Positions 15,998-24,963 are shown, numbered from the stretch's first letter. The stretch is 44,951 nucleotides of DNA from Pseudomonadales bacterium (GCA_023300545.1 JALZVT010000057.1:1-44951), one strand, 5' to 3'. Made by a program: numbers and translations. Notes: generated by a model from the sequence alone, not told the origin.

Positions 15998-17644
15998 ATG
16001 AAATTCTTCGATACCTCAAATTTGCGCGGCGATGGATTTGGCGGCCTGACTGCCGGCATAGTGGCGCTACCCCTCGCACTTGCCTTTGGGGAAGCGTCCG
16101 GAGCCGGCCCTATCGCCGGCATCTGGGGTGCCATCTTTGTGGGCTTTTTTGCCTCACTGTTTGGCGGCACCGGTACCAATGTCTCCGGTCCAACGGGCCC
16201 CATGGTTGTGGTATTTGCCGGTGTTTTTGCATCGTTGTCAGGCAACCCGGCACTGGTGTTTGCAGCGGTCGTTCTAGCCGGTGTACTGCAAATCATCTTT
16301 GGAGTCTTGCGCTTCGGACAATACATCCGCCTGGTACCCTACCCCGTTATTTCAGGGTTCATGAGCGGCATCGGTTGCATCATTATTGCCCTGCAATTCG
16401 CCCGGCTGTTTGGCCATGAGCCAGAAAACGGCGGCACCATACCGGCCCTAACGGCCATTCCCGGTGCCATTGCCGATCCTAACTTCGCCGCCCTGATTAT
16501 TGGCTTGGTTACCTTGGGCATCGTCTTCTTCTGGCCAACCCACTGGGGCAAGTTTTTACCCGGTGCACTCGCGGCACTGGTGCTTGGCACGCTTCTGAGC
16601 CTAGTACTTCAAGGCGCACCGGTACTCGGGGCCATTCCAACGGGCCTGCCATCTTTCATAGTCCCCACCTTCACTGAGGACACGATACTGGTCGTCATTG
16701 AAGCAGCGTTCATCTTGGCCATTCTGGGTGCCATCGATTCTTTATTGACCTCGCTGGTGGCCGACAACATGACTCGCACTCGTCATGACTCTGAGAAAGA
16801 ACTGATTGGTCAGGGCATCGGTAATACGATCGCTGGTCTATTCGGCGCCATCCCGGGTGCTGGCGCTACCATGCGCACCGTTGTCAACATTCGCAGCGGC
16901 GGCTCAACCAAAATCTCCGGCATGCTGCACGCTGTGGTTCTAGTGGTCATTGTGCTTAGCCTTGCGCCACTCGCCGCGCAAATTCCGCACGCCGTATTGG
17001 CAGGCATTCTCGTGAAGGTCGGATACGACATCATTGATGTGGCCTATCTGAAGCGGGCCCACCGCGGCCCGCGCTGGGACCTCGTGCTAATGGCCACCGT
17101 TCTCGGACTGACCGTGTTTGTTGATCTGATTACCGCAGTTGCCGTCGGCGTTGTGATGGCGGCTCTGGCCTTCGTCAAGCGCCTCGCAGACACACAGCTC
17201 GACGAGGTGGTTACCCAGCAGATAAACACTGGCACCGAGGAAGAACTCGCCTTGCTTGCAAGCAGCAACAATAAGGTCACTCTCTTCGACTTCACCGGTC
17301 CGCTGAGCTTTGGTGCGGCGGCTGATCTTGGTCACCAGGTGCGCGAACGAGTTAAAGAGCATGCGAGTGCAATTGTGCTCGACTTCGAACGCCTGACGTT
17401 TATTGACGTGTCGGCTGCGCGGGCGGTGGAAACCATCGCCTGTGACGCCAAAGAAGCGGGAAAGACCGTTTATGTCACCGGCATGAATGAAGAAGTAGCT
17501 GATGTGCTCGACGGGCTGGGGTCAGATCACTGCATTCCAAGCGATACGCGCTACGCCAATCGACTGGATGCTCTGAAAGCGGCCGTTGCTGAAGTAACCG
17601 CTGCCTCGAAAAAGGCCGGCGGTGAGGCAGCCCCAGCGGCCTAG
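15998..17644 (+). CDS. SulP-family anion transporter with STAS domain (BicA-like)
   Basis: A 548-residue SLC26/SulP transporter. The membrane domain spans about residues 10-400 with the typical GLTAGIVALPLALAFGEASG start and VSGPTGPMVVVFAG. A cytoplasmic STAS domain follows from about 425 (VTLFDFTGPLSFGAAADLG ... IVLDFERLTFIDVSAARAVE), where D-V-S is the conserved STAS loop. SulP proteins carry bicarbonate, sulfate or dicarboxylates. The neighbouring carbonic anhydrase favours bicarbonate, as for cyanobacterial BicA, but that is inference. The gene ends ten nt before the convergent crotonase gene. Confidence 0.92.
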   Translation: MKFFDTSNLRGDGFGGLTAGIVALPLALAFGEASGAGPIAGIWGAIFVGFFASLFGGTGTNVSGPTGPMVVVFAGVFASLSGNPALVFAAVVLAGVLQIIFGVLRFGQYIRLVPYPVISGFMSGIGCIIIALQFARLFGHEPENGGTIPALTAIPGAIADPNFAALIIGLVTLGIVFFWPTHWGKFLPGALAALVLGTLLSLVLQGAPVLGAIPTGLPSFIVPTFTEDTILVVIEAAFILAILGAIDSLLTSLVADNMTRTRHDSEKELIGQGIGNTIAGLFGAIPGAGATMRTVVNIRSGGSTKISGMLHAVVLVVIVLSLAPLAAQIPHAVLAGILVKVGYDIIDVAYLKRAHRGPRWDLVLMATVLGLTVFVDLITAVAVGVVMAALAFVKRLADTQLDEVVTQQINTGTEEELALLASSNNKVTLFDFTGPLSFGAAADLGHQVRERVKEHASAIVLDFERLTFIDVSAARAVETIACDAKEAGKTVYVTGMNEEVADVLDGLGSDHCIPSDTRYANRLDALKAAVAEVTAASKKAGGEAAPAA

Positions 17645-17654
17645 CCCTAGTCAG

Positions 17655-18455
17655 TCAGGACGCAAAGAAGTTGCCGGGCCGTCGCTCGGCAACCGCTTTA
17701 ACCCCTTCCGCATGATCTGCAGTTTTCCCTAACCACGCCTGCTCAGCGTTCTCGTGATCAGTTTGGTGTTTCACGGCGTCAGCCAGCCCTTGGCGCAACG
17801 TCGCCCGAACAGACTGCACCGCCAGTGGCGCATTTTCAGCAATCTCGGCCGCCAACGTAATCGCCTCAGCCCGCAGCGAATCGGCTTCTGTCAGAACATC
17901 AGCCAGCCCCCAGGCGAGCGCCGTCTCACCATTAATACGCCGCCCCGTCTGAAACAGCAGGTTGGCTTTTTGCTGACCAATCAGTTTTGGCAACGTATGA
18001 GTGAGTCCAAAGCCGGGATGAAAGCCGAGTTTCACAAAGTTTGCAGTGAACCGTGCCGCCGGACTCACCACCCGAAAGTCGGCTAACAATGCCAGGCCAA
18101 ACCCGCCACCCACCGCAGCCCCCTGAATAGCGCCGACGATTGGTTTTTTATTACTAAATAGGCGAACTGCACCGGCGTACAGCGGGCTAAACTCCCCCTC
18201 GAGCGCCATAGCTGCGGGGTGAGTCGTCTCGGCACTTTTTGCGCCAAAGTTATTGCCCGCACAGAAGTGCTTGCCTTGACTCGCCAACACAATAGCGCGC
18301 GCCTCTTTATTTTTATCAAGGTCATCAAACACGTCAGCAAGCGTGTGAATCAGATCGATATCAAAGAAGTTGTTGGGCGGTCGCTGAATTTCAACCACGG
18401 CAACATAGCCGTCTCGGGTAACTTCGATATCGCCGTTGGTGGTGGGATAGTGCAT
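17655..18455 (-). CDS. Enoyl-CoA hydratase/isomerase (crotonase) family protein
   Basis: A 266-residue crotonase-fold protein. The oxyanion-hole elements are present (GKHFCAGNNF, 61-70, and IQGAAVGGGFGLALLADFR, 110-128). By alignment on LGxxPGxG, the position of the first hydratase glutamate (rat Glu144) is Phe140 and that of Glu164 is Asn165, so classical syn-hydration of enoyl-CoA is unlikely. It may be an isomerase, hydrolase or decarboxylase of the same fold. AAGGAT precedes the ATG. It is transcribed away from the following hydrolase gene with a 66-nt divergent region. Confidence 0.88.
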   Translation of the reverse strand: MHYPTTNGDIEVTRDGYVAVVEIQRPPNNFFDIDLIHTLADVFDDLDKNKEARAIVLASQGKHFCAGNNFGAKSAETTHPAAMALEGEFSPLYAGAVRLFSNKKPIVGAIQGAAVGGGFGLALLADFRVVSPAARFTANFVKLGFHPGFGLTHTLPKLIGQQKANLLFQTGRRINGETALAWGLADVLTEADSLRAEAITLAAEIAENAPLAVQSVRATLRQGLADAVKHQTDHENAEQAWLGKTADHAEGVKAVAERRPGNFFAS

Positions 18456-18509
18456 TTTTATCCTTCAGGGTACCTGTCGCCTGAGAATATCACTCCTGAA
18501 AAACAGGGG

Positions 18510-18515
18510 TATAAT
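18510..18515 (+). promoter_or_regulatory. Perfect -10 hexamer next to a start codon
   Basis: TATAAT ends six nt before ATG 18522. A start of transcription 6-8 nt downstream would fall on the ATG itself, giving a leaderless mRNA. No good -35 element is visible 16-18 nt upstream and the Shine-Dalgarno (AGGGG at 18505-18509) would then be untranscribed. Confidence 0.4.
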
Positions 18516-18521
18516 CACCTC

Positions 18522-19640
18522 ATGCCAGATCAACACCAAAACCTGCCACCCTCAGGCAACACAACCAGCAGCGCAACCAGCAGCACGCCAGAGCCTATGG
18601 CTACACTCGCTACTCCACTGCCATCTCCACTGACGGGGCCCATTCCCGGCCAGCCTGAAAGCCATGACCCAGCGCGGCTGGTGCGCCACGCCGCTGACCT
18701 GGTCCCCGACGAGTTCTTGGCCTCGGCCGAGCTCGAATACGTGACAACCCGCGATGGAGCCCGGCTGCGTTGCGCGTTGTGGTCATCGCCCCAAGCAACG
18801 CCCCGCGGCACGGTTATGATCATGACCGGTTACTCCGAATTCATCGAAAAATATTACGAGGTCGCCTGGGATCTGCAAAAAATGGGCTTTGCCGTTTTGT
18901 GTTTCGACTGGCGCGGTCAAGGACTATCGACCCGAGCCCACCCCGAACGTCGGGGCTGGGTGCAAAATTACGCCACCATGGTTGATGACGCGATTGAAAT
19001 TTCCGAATGGCTACAACGCCGTGGGGCCCCGAGCCCCTTGCTCGGGCTGGGTCACTCCATGGGCGGCAACGTTTGCATTCGTCTGCTGCAAAACCACCCG
19101 TCGCTGTTTCAGGCCGCGGTAGTCACGGCACCCATGCTGGGCCTAAAAGGCTTGCCTAACTGGCTCTTGAGAAGTTTAACCGAAGCCGTTTCCAGAGCAG
19201 GTATGGATGGCAGCTTCGCACCCGGGGCAAAAGAAAACGACCCGCACGGCCCGCATATCCCTCTGTCCTCCGACCAGCGACGCATCGACGCCTGGCGATC
19301 TTATCTGCGAACAGATCCCTGGCTGATCACCCATGGCGTCACCTGGCGCTGGCTTCGTGAGGCTGTCGCCAGCATTCAGGAAGTTATCCAGCCCGCGAAC
19401 GCGGCTCGCATTACCACGCCATTGCTAATCGCCAACCCGCTTAGCGACAGTCTGGTCGACCCGGTACCGACACGCCGCTTTGCAGACATGTGCGACGCAG
19501 CCCAATTGCTTGAGGTGGCCGACTCTGAACACGAGTTGCTGCAAGAGTGCGACTCGCTACGCGCTCAGTTTTTCAACGCCTTTGATGCCTTTATCGATAC
19601 CCATACCACAGCAAACCCAACAGCGGCCGATAACCCTTAG
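18522..19640 (+). CDS. Alpha/beta hydrolase, lysophospholipase/monoacylglycerol lipase-like
   Basis: A 372-residue hydrolase of the PldB/monoacylglycerol lipase group. A low-complexity Ser/Thr/Pro-rich N-terminal region (about 1-50) precedes the core. MTGYSEFIEKYYEVAWDL carries the oxyanion region, FDWRGQGLSTR is the typical post-strand loop, GHSMGG holds nucleophile Ser179, and DSLVDPVPTRRF and SEHELLQE near the end fit the Asp and His. The reading frame stays open 303 nt further upstream over the antisense crotonase gene; I took ATG 18522 because homologous sequence and low-complexity tail begin after it. Predicted to cleave acyl esters. It overlaps the convergent hydrolase by four bases at the stop. 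Confidence 0.87.
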   Translation: MPDQHQNLPPSGNTTSSATSSTPEPMATLATPLPSPLTGPIPGQPESHDPARLVRHAADLVPDEFLASAELEYVTTRDGARLRCALWSSPQATPRGTVMIMTGYSEFIEKYYEVAWDLQKMGFAVLCFDWRGQGLSTRAHPERRGWVQNYATMVDDAIEISEWLQRRGAPSPLLGLGHSMGGNVCIRLLQNHPSLFQAAVVTAPMLGLKGLPNWLLRSLTEAVSRAGMDGSFAPGAKENDPHGPHIPLSSDQRRIDAWRSYLRTDPWLITHGVTWRWLREAVASIQEVIQPANAARITTPLLIANPLSDSLVDPVPTRRFADMCDAAQLLEVADSEHELLQECDSLRAQFFNAFDAFIDTHTTANPTAADNP

Positions 19641-20575
19641 CGAGCGTTTGGCAAACTCTGCAGCAACGCACTGAGCGTTGCCGTCAGCGCAATAGGCTGA
19701 TCAAGCATGACGTGATGGTAGGCCTGTTCAATACCAACAACGGGCACCCTGTACTGCGTAAGCTCGCGCATATAGTGCGCGATGTGCGGCGCAAAGAGCT
19801 CGCTACGCTCGCCATGAATAATGGCCTTGGGCATATCAAGCTCGGCAAATCGGGTCGATAACGATCCCCACCAACCGGTATCTTTCAAACGGTCGGGCGA
19901 CAGAATTTTTGGATCAAACTTCCAAGTGTAGCCACCCTCCACCTGTTTCAGTGAATGGTAAGCCATATATTCAAACAGAAAATCGTTTGCACAGGGCTGC
20001 TCGGGCGCGAGTCGAAAACGCGCCATCGCTGTCTCTAACGTCTCGTATACCCGGTTCGAGGTTCGTTGCTTGGCAATTCCCGGTTGCTGCATTCGCGCTT
20101 GCTCAAACGGCGCAACGTCTTCTGGTCGCAACATGGTCATGTCGCAAATAATCAGACTGCTGAAAGATTCCGGATAAGACTGTGCGGCCATTAGGCCAAC
20201 CGAACCCCCAAAACTGTGGCAAACCAGCTGTGGTAGGTCCATCTCAAGGGCGTTCGCAAACACCAGCGCCTCAGCAGCTCGCTGCTCGTGGGTATAGGCG
20301 TCGTGCCAACTCGAATCACCCATGCCGGAGATATCAAACGCCGCAAGGTGGAAGTGTTCAGCGAGCAACGGCGCAATAAACGCCCAACACCGCGCGTGCG
20401 CCATCATGCCGTGAGTAAACAAAACCGCGGGCTTTTGGGGATCACCCCAGCTAAAGCCGTGCAGCGTCCCGCCATCGCAGGGCACCTTGTGTTCTCTGCG
20501 TGGCACGGTGAGCGCCGCGTTAAACCACTCAGGGCGGGGCTGGGTCAGCCCCACAAGATCCGCAAGTCCAGACAT
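19637..20575 (-). CDS. Alpha/beta hydrolase
   Basis: A 312-residue alpha/beta hydrolase fold protein. FTHGMMAHARCWAFIAPLL is the oxyanion region, FDISGMGDSSW the strand-5 loop, CHSFGGSVG the nucleophile elbow with Ser121, and the conserved His is in QAYHHVMLDQP near residue 295. The fold includes esterases, epoxide and C-C bond hydrolases, so the reaction is open. No strong Shine-Dalgarno sequence is visible before the ATG. The 3' end overlaps the convergent lipase-like gene by four bases. Confidence 0.88.
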   Translation of the reverse strand: MSGLADLVGLTQPRPEWFNAALTVPRREHKVPCDGGTLHGFSWGDPQKPAVLFTHGMMAHARCWAFIAPLLAEHFHLAAFDISGMGDSSWHDAYTHEQRAAEALVFANALEMDLPQLVCHSFGGSVGLMAAQSYPESFSSLIICDMTMLRPEDVAPFEQARMQQPGIAKQRTSNRVYETLETAMARFRLAPEQPCANDFLFEYMAYHSLKQVEGGYTWKFDPKILSPDRLKDTGWWGSLSTRFAELDMPKAIIHGERSELFAPHIAHYMRELTQYRVPVVGIEQAYHHVMLDQPIALTATLSALLQSLPNAR

Positions 20576-20722
20576 GTATTTCGCTTGATCATAAAACAGC
20601 CGAACACTTTACCCGCCTTGACGCGTTCTGACACCGGTGGGAGCATCAAGACGCTGGTCGCTGACTATTCTCTGATAAGAACCCTTGTTAAGGAATTAGG
20701 CGACCCATAACCGGGGAGAACC

Positions 20723-21616
20723 ATGAGACAACCAACTAGTTATCGCAGTGCGACAAACAAACGCAGGTCATCAGTTACCGCAACAGCGCTGCTGCTGATG
20801 GTTGGCTTGCTGGCGTCCGTCGCCAGTCAGGCGGCTAAGCCCTACAAGGCACCGCGTGGTCTGGATGGCAAACACCCCGATCTGAACGGTATTTGGCAAG
20901 CCATGAACGAGGCGAACTGGGACGTCGAGCGTCACATGGCAAAGCCATCGCTGCAGGTGCGTGAAGGTCCCCTCGGACCGGTGCCAGCGATCAAGACGAT
21001 GTACATGGGCGCGGTTGCAGCCGTACCGCCCGGTGCCGGGGTCATCGTTGATGGGGGCAAAATTCCATACACCCCGGAAGCCCTCGAAAAGAAACAGGCC
21101 AACGCCGCGAACTGGCTAGAGCGCGACCCTGAGGTGAAGTGTTACCTGCCGGGCATTCCTCGCGCGAATTACATGCCACAACCGTTCCAGATTTTGCAGG
21201 GCACAAGCTCCGTCTTTTTCGCATATCAATACGCTGGGGCCGTGCGCGACATCTACATGAACAATAAAGAACCCGCCCCCATCGACAGTTGGATGGGTCA
21301 GTCTGATGGCCACTGGGAAGGCGACACTCTGGTGGTAGAAGTGACCGGCCAGAACGACCAGACCTGGCTTGATCGGGCCGGTAATCACCATACCGACGCT
21401 CTAAAAGTAACAGAGCGCTTCACACCAATGGGGCCAAATCATCTCAGCTACGAGGCCACCATTGAAGACGCCAACGTCTTCACCAAACCCTGGAAAATTG
21501 CCATGCCGTTGTATCGCCGCATGGAACCCGATGCCCGGTTAATGGAATTTCGCTGCGTCGAGTTTGTAGAAGAACTGATGTATGGCGAGTGGCGTCGCAA
21601 GCCACTTGAGCGTTAG
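20723..21616 (+). CDS. Exported protein of unknown function (GKHPDL family, first copy)
   Basis: A 297-residue protein with a clear signal peptide (basic start, hydrophobic ALLLMVGLLASVAS, likely cleavage after SQA near residue 37), so periplasmic or secreted. After the signal comes DGKHPDLNGIWQA, then GHWEGDTLVVEVTGQN, VTERFTPMG, and a C-terminal LMEFRCVEFVEELMYGEW. The next gene has the same order of motifs, so they are paralogues. I do not recognise a characterised function. GGGGAG lies seven nt before the ATG. The gene starts a rightward trio of exported proteins. Confidence 0.8.
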   Translation: MRQPTSYRSATNKRRSSVTATALLLMVGLLASVASQAAKPYKAPRGLDGKHPDLNGIWQAMNEANWDVERHMAKPSLQVREGPLGPVPAIKTMYMGAVAAVPPGAGVIVDGGKIPYTPEALEKKQANAANWLERDPEVKCYLPGIPRANYMPQPFQILQGTSSVFFAYQYAGAVRDIYMNNKEPAPIDSWMGQSDGHWEGDTLVVEVTGQNDQTWLDRAGNHHTDALKVTERFTPMGPNHLSYEATIEDANVFTKPWKIAMPLYRRMEPDARLMEFRCVEFVEELMYGEWRRKPLER

Positions 21617-21634
21617 TACAAAACAAATGGAGCT

Positions 21635-22753
21635 TTGACAATGCAACGCAGACAGACAATTAAACGTAGCTATAACAGCAGTTGTAACAGTAGCTGGGCT
21701 CAAGCCGCTCTTTTTGCGGTTATGGTTTTTGCACTACTCCCAGCCACGGCTGATGCGCGAACAAAGAAAGGGTTCATCGGCAAGCATCCTGACCTGTCAG
21801 GCTCCTACAACATCGCAACGCTGACACCGTTGCAACGACCCAAGGCATTTGGCGACAACCTGCTGCTGACAAAAGCACAGGCCGAGCAAATGATTGCCGC
21901 GGAACAAGCCCTCAACGACGCCGGGGCACAATCCAGCAATCCCGACCGCGACGCACCGCCGGACGGTGGCGATGGTAGCGATGGCGCTGCTGGCAACGTG
22001 GGTGGTTACAACACGTTCTGGATCGATCGCGGCGAAGACGTTTTCTCAATCGACGGTAAATTCCGCACCTCAATCATTACCGAACCGGCAAACGGTCGTC
22101 GACCCGAGATGACACCGGCCGCTCGGGAAAAGTTTGCCAAATTCATCTCGTTCTTTCGCCCCAACAAAGGCGAAGCCTATTGGATGCCCGGTCCCGGCCC
22201 CTACGACAACATGGAGCTTCGCCCTAACGCAGAACGCTGCCTGCTCGGTTTTGGCTCAACCTCCGGTCCGCCGATGTTCCCGGTGCTCTACAACAATCTG
22301 AAGCGCATTGTGCACACCAAAGACCACGTCATGATTCTGGTGGAGATGGTGCACGACGCCCGTATCGTGCGGCTCAATAGCAAACACGCGCCTGCCGAAG
22401 AGCGCTCCTATCTCGGCGATTCCATCGGTGCCTGGGAAGGCGATACGCTAGTGGTTGATACCACTAATTTCAAAAGTCGGCCCGGCTTATCGCGAGCATC
22501 AGGCGATCTGCACGTGGTCGAACGCTTCAGCAAAAATCCCGATGGCAGCCTGCTCTACAGCTTCACGGTTGACGACCCCAGCACCTGGACCAGCACCTGG
22601 TCGGGCGAATACCCTTGGCCTCAAACCACCGACAAGGTGTTCGAGTATGCCTGCCACGAAGGCAACTACGCGCTCGGCAACATTATGCGTGGTGCCCGCA
22701 GGCTCGAAGCAGACTGGCAAAAAACACCCCAAAGTAGCCCCGCCAGTGAGTAA
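21635..22753 (+). CDS. Exported protein of unknown function (GKHPDL family, second copy)
   Basis: A 372-residue exported protein, paralogous to the preceding gene. A signal peptide (hydrophobic ALFAVMVFALLPATADA, cleavage near residue 42) is followed by GKHPDLSGSYNIA, an Asp/Gly-rich insertion around 105-125, RCLLGFGSTSGPPMFP, GAWEGDTLVVDTTNF, VVERFSKN and EYACHEGNYALGN near the end. The shared WEGDTLVV and ERF blocks suggest a beta-rich domain; the EYACHEGN block is more complete here. Function unknown. It starts 18 nt after its neighbour, so both lie on one transcript. Confidence 0.8.
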   Translation: MTMQRRQTIKRSYNSSCNSSWAQAALFAVMVFALLPATADARTKKGFIGKHPDLSGSYNIATLTPLQRPKAFGDNLLLTKAQAEQMIAAEQALNDAGAQSSNPDRDAPPDGGDGSDGAAGNVGGYNTFWIDRGEDVFSIDGKFRTSIITEPANGRRPEMTPAAREKFAKFISFFRPNKGEAYWMPGPGPYDNMELRPNAERCLLGFGSTSGPPMFPVLYNNLKRIVHTKDHVMILVEMVHDARIVRLNSKHAPAEERSYLGDSIGAWEGDTLVVDTTNFKSRPGLSRASGDLHVVERFSKNPDGSLLYSFTVDDPSTWTSTWSGEYPWPQTTDKVFEYACHEGNYALGNIMRGARRLEADWQKTPQSSPASE

Positions 22754-22792
22754 GGTATACTCAAGGCTTAAGCCGACCACAGAGACAACATC

Positions 22793-23275
22793 ATGATTCA
22801 GCGTTTATTCACTAAGCCCTTAGGCACTAATCGCTTAACCACCAACGCGACAGCGCGCAGCCTCTTGCTCGCCGGACTCGGCCTGGGTGCGCTACTGAGC
22901 ACCACAAACCTCAACGCCCACCACGCCTTTGGCGCTGAGTTTGACCCCAACCGCCCCTTGGTACTGCGCGGCCCAGTGACAAAAGTAGAGTGGGTTAACC
23001 CCCACGCCTGGATCCACCTCGAGCACACCAATGAAGCCGGTGAGAAAGAAGCCTGGATGGTTGAAGGCGGTACACCTAACACGCTGATACGCCGAGGCTT
23101 TAACAAAAACTCGCTAAAGATCGGCACAGAAATTGTGGTGGACGGTTACCAGAGCAAAGATCTGTCGAACCGGGCAAACGGTCGTGACGTCACCTTTACG
23201 GATGGGCGCAAGCTGTTCCTTGGGTCGTCAGGCACCGGCGCGCCTAAGGATGGCGCGGATGCTACTGAGAAGTAG
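22793..23275 (+). CDS. Exported DUF6152-like protein
   Basis: A 160-residue protein with a signal peptide (hydrophobic LLLAGLGLGALLSTTNLNA, then HHAFGAEFDP). The mature start HHAFGAEFDPNRPLVLRGPV and the block VTKVEWVNPHAWIHLE are the features by which I recognise the DUF6152 family, small secreted OB-like proteins of unknown function. The C-terminal part has VDGYQSKDLSNRANGRDVTF. It lies 39 nt after the two GKHPDL proteins, and its last 14 nt overlap the convergent monooxygenase gene. Confidence 0.82.
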   Translation: MIQRLFTKPLGTNRLTTNATARSLLLAGLGLGALLSTTNLNAHHAFGAEFDPNRPLVLRGPVTKVEWVNPHAWIHLEHTNEAGEKEAWMVEGGTPNTLIRRGFNKNSLKIGTEIVVDGYQSKDLSNRANGRDVTFTDGRKLFLGSSGTGAPKDGADATEK

Positions 23276-24872
23276 CCGCTAACAACTCAAACCCGGCGTA
23301 GTCGTTCGCCACCACTTCCTCGCACTTCTCAACATAGGTTGGGAAGCCAAGGTAAGGCATAAACACCCGGGGCTTACCCGGCACGTTAGCCCCCAGATAC
23401 CAAGAACTACAGCCCGGATACAGTGAACTGTCAGCCACCTCGTTGACGTGTTCAACCCATGCGTCTTCCGCGGCCTGTGACGCCTCGATACCACTGAGAT
23501 TGCGGCGATTGAGATAATCAATGCAATCGGCTATCCAGTTCACGTGCTGCTCTATGCTCGGAATCATGTTGGTCAGCACCGAGGGGCTACCCGGGCCTGA
23601 CACGGTGAACAAGTTAGGAAAGCCCTGGGTACACAAACCGAGGAACGTCCGCGGCCCTTCCGCCCACTTCTCACTGAGAGACACACCGTTACGCCCGACA
23701 AAGTTAATTTTCAGCAGCGAACCGGTCATCGCATCAAACCCAGTGGCAAACACGATTGCATCAACTTCGTGCAACTCACCCTGACAACGCAGGCCTGTCG
23801 CGCTGATCTCATCAATGCCTGCCGTACTGATATCAACCAGCGATACGTTGTCTCGGTTGTAGGTTTCGTAGTAATTGGTATCAACGCATAAACGTTTGCA
23901 ACCCACGATGCTCGTTGGCTGTAACAGCTTGGCCACTGCCGGGTCATTGACCCGCTCGGCAATCTTCTCTCGAACAAAGTCGGCGGCGAGGTCGTTGGCA
24001 CCTTGCTCAAATACAAGATCGGCAAAAGCGCCAAGAAACGGCAACCCCCCATCTTGCCAACGGCGCTCAAGCTCAGCGCGCACTTCTTCTTGCGACACAT
24101 CGAGTGCGTTTATCTCGCTGTTGTCAAAGGCGGCTGAGAACGGCAGCTCACTATTGTCTTTGCGAAACTGGGCATAGCGTCCCTTTATCCCGGCCACTTC
24201 ATCCGCCTCAAGCGGCCGATTGTGGGCGGGGATCGCATAGTTCGCGCTACGCTGAAAAACCGACAGATGCTCCGCCTGCTCAGCAATCAACGGAATCGAT
24301 TGCACGGCAGATGAGCCAGTGCCAATAACCGCCACCCGCTTACCGGTGAAATCGACGCCTCCGTGTGGCCAACTCCCAGTATGGTAGATCGGCCCACCAA
24401 AGCTATCTAAGCCCGCAATATCCGGGACGTTAGCTGACGACAGGCAGCCCGTGGCAGACACACAGTACTGCGCTGTCAGTGTTTCCCCATCAACAATCGG
24501 AATCGACCAGCGCGCCGTTGTCTCATTGAACCGGGCGCCCTCAACCCGAGCGTTAAATCGCATGTGCTCGCGCAGGCCAAACCGCTCGGCGACATGATTG
24601 GCGTAGCGCAAAATTTCAGGCTGAGTCGCGTACTTCTCTGACCACTCCCATTCCTGTTGCAGCTCTTCCGAAAACTGGTAGCTGTATTCCATGCTCTGGA
24701 TATCACAGCGCGCGCCAGGATAACGATTCCAGAACCAGGTGCCGCCAAGATCAGCCCCCTGCTCCACCAGTGCAACCCGCAACCCCTGCTGTAGCAGCCG
24801 GTGCAGCATGTACATGCCACCAAAACCTGCCCCAATAACAACGGCATCAAACGATGAGTTTGTTGTTCCCAT
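23262..24872 (-). CDS. Type I Baeyer-Villiger monooxygenase (FAD, NADPH), copy 1
   Basis: A 536-residue class B flavin monooxygenase that inserts oxygen next to a ketone to give an ester or lactone. Motifs are GAGFGG (14-19, FAD), the BVMO fingerprint FxGxxxHxxxWP (F158, G160, H164, W168-P169), and GTGSSA (184-189, NADPH). GGTWFWNRYPGARCD is typical of cyclohexanone/steroid-type BVMOs. ATG 24872 is chosen because GGGAGAG precedes it; the frame is open 21 codons further. It is clearly paralogous to the monooxygenase at 26930-28567 and shares its C-terminal block ending near VEKCEE. The native ketone is unknown. Confidence 0.93.
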   Translation of the reverse strand: MGTTNSSFDAVVIGAGFGGMYMLHRLLQQGLRVALVEQGADLGGTWFWNRYPGARCDIQSMEYSYQFSEELQQEWEWSEKYATQPEILRYANHVAERFGLREHMRFNARVEGARFNETTARWSIPIVDGETLTAQYCVSATGCLSSANVPDIAGLDSFGGPIYHTGSWPHGGVDFTGKRVAVIGTGSSAVQSIPLIAEQAEHLSVFQRSANYAIPAHNRPLEADEVAGIKGRYAQFRKDNSELPFSAAFDNSEINALDVSQEEVRAELERRWQDGGLPFLGAFADLVFEQGANDLAADFVREKIAERVNDPAVAKLLQPTSIVGCKRLCVDTNYYETYNRDNVSLVDISTAGIDEISATGLRCQGELHEVDAIVFATGFDAMTGSLLKINFVGRNGVSLSEKWAEGPRTFLGLCTQGFPNLFTVSGPGSPSVLTNMIPSIEQHVNWIADCIDYLNRRNLSGIEASQAAEDAWVEHVNEVADSSLYPGCSSWYLGANVPGKPRVFMPYLGFPTYVEKCEEVVANDYAGFELLAATSQ

Positions 24873-24963
24873 GTCTCTCTCCCTCGCGACAAACGTTAAC
24901 TTCACCCCTGACTCTATCACCAGTCTTGCCGCCACTGTCTCGATAGGCCAAGCTTATAGCCAT

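Noticed and set aside
15949..16419. A 156-codon plus-strand frame before and inside the SulP gene
   Set aside because: It overlaps the SulP N terminus in another frame and is Cys/Arg/His-rich in the manner of out-of-frame translation.
18219..18521. A 101-codon upstream extension of the lipase-like gene
   Set aside because: It is antisense to the start of the crotonase gene and shows no homology-like sequence; ATG 18522 is a better start.
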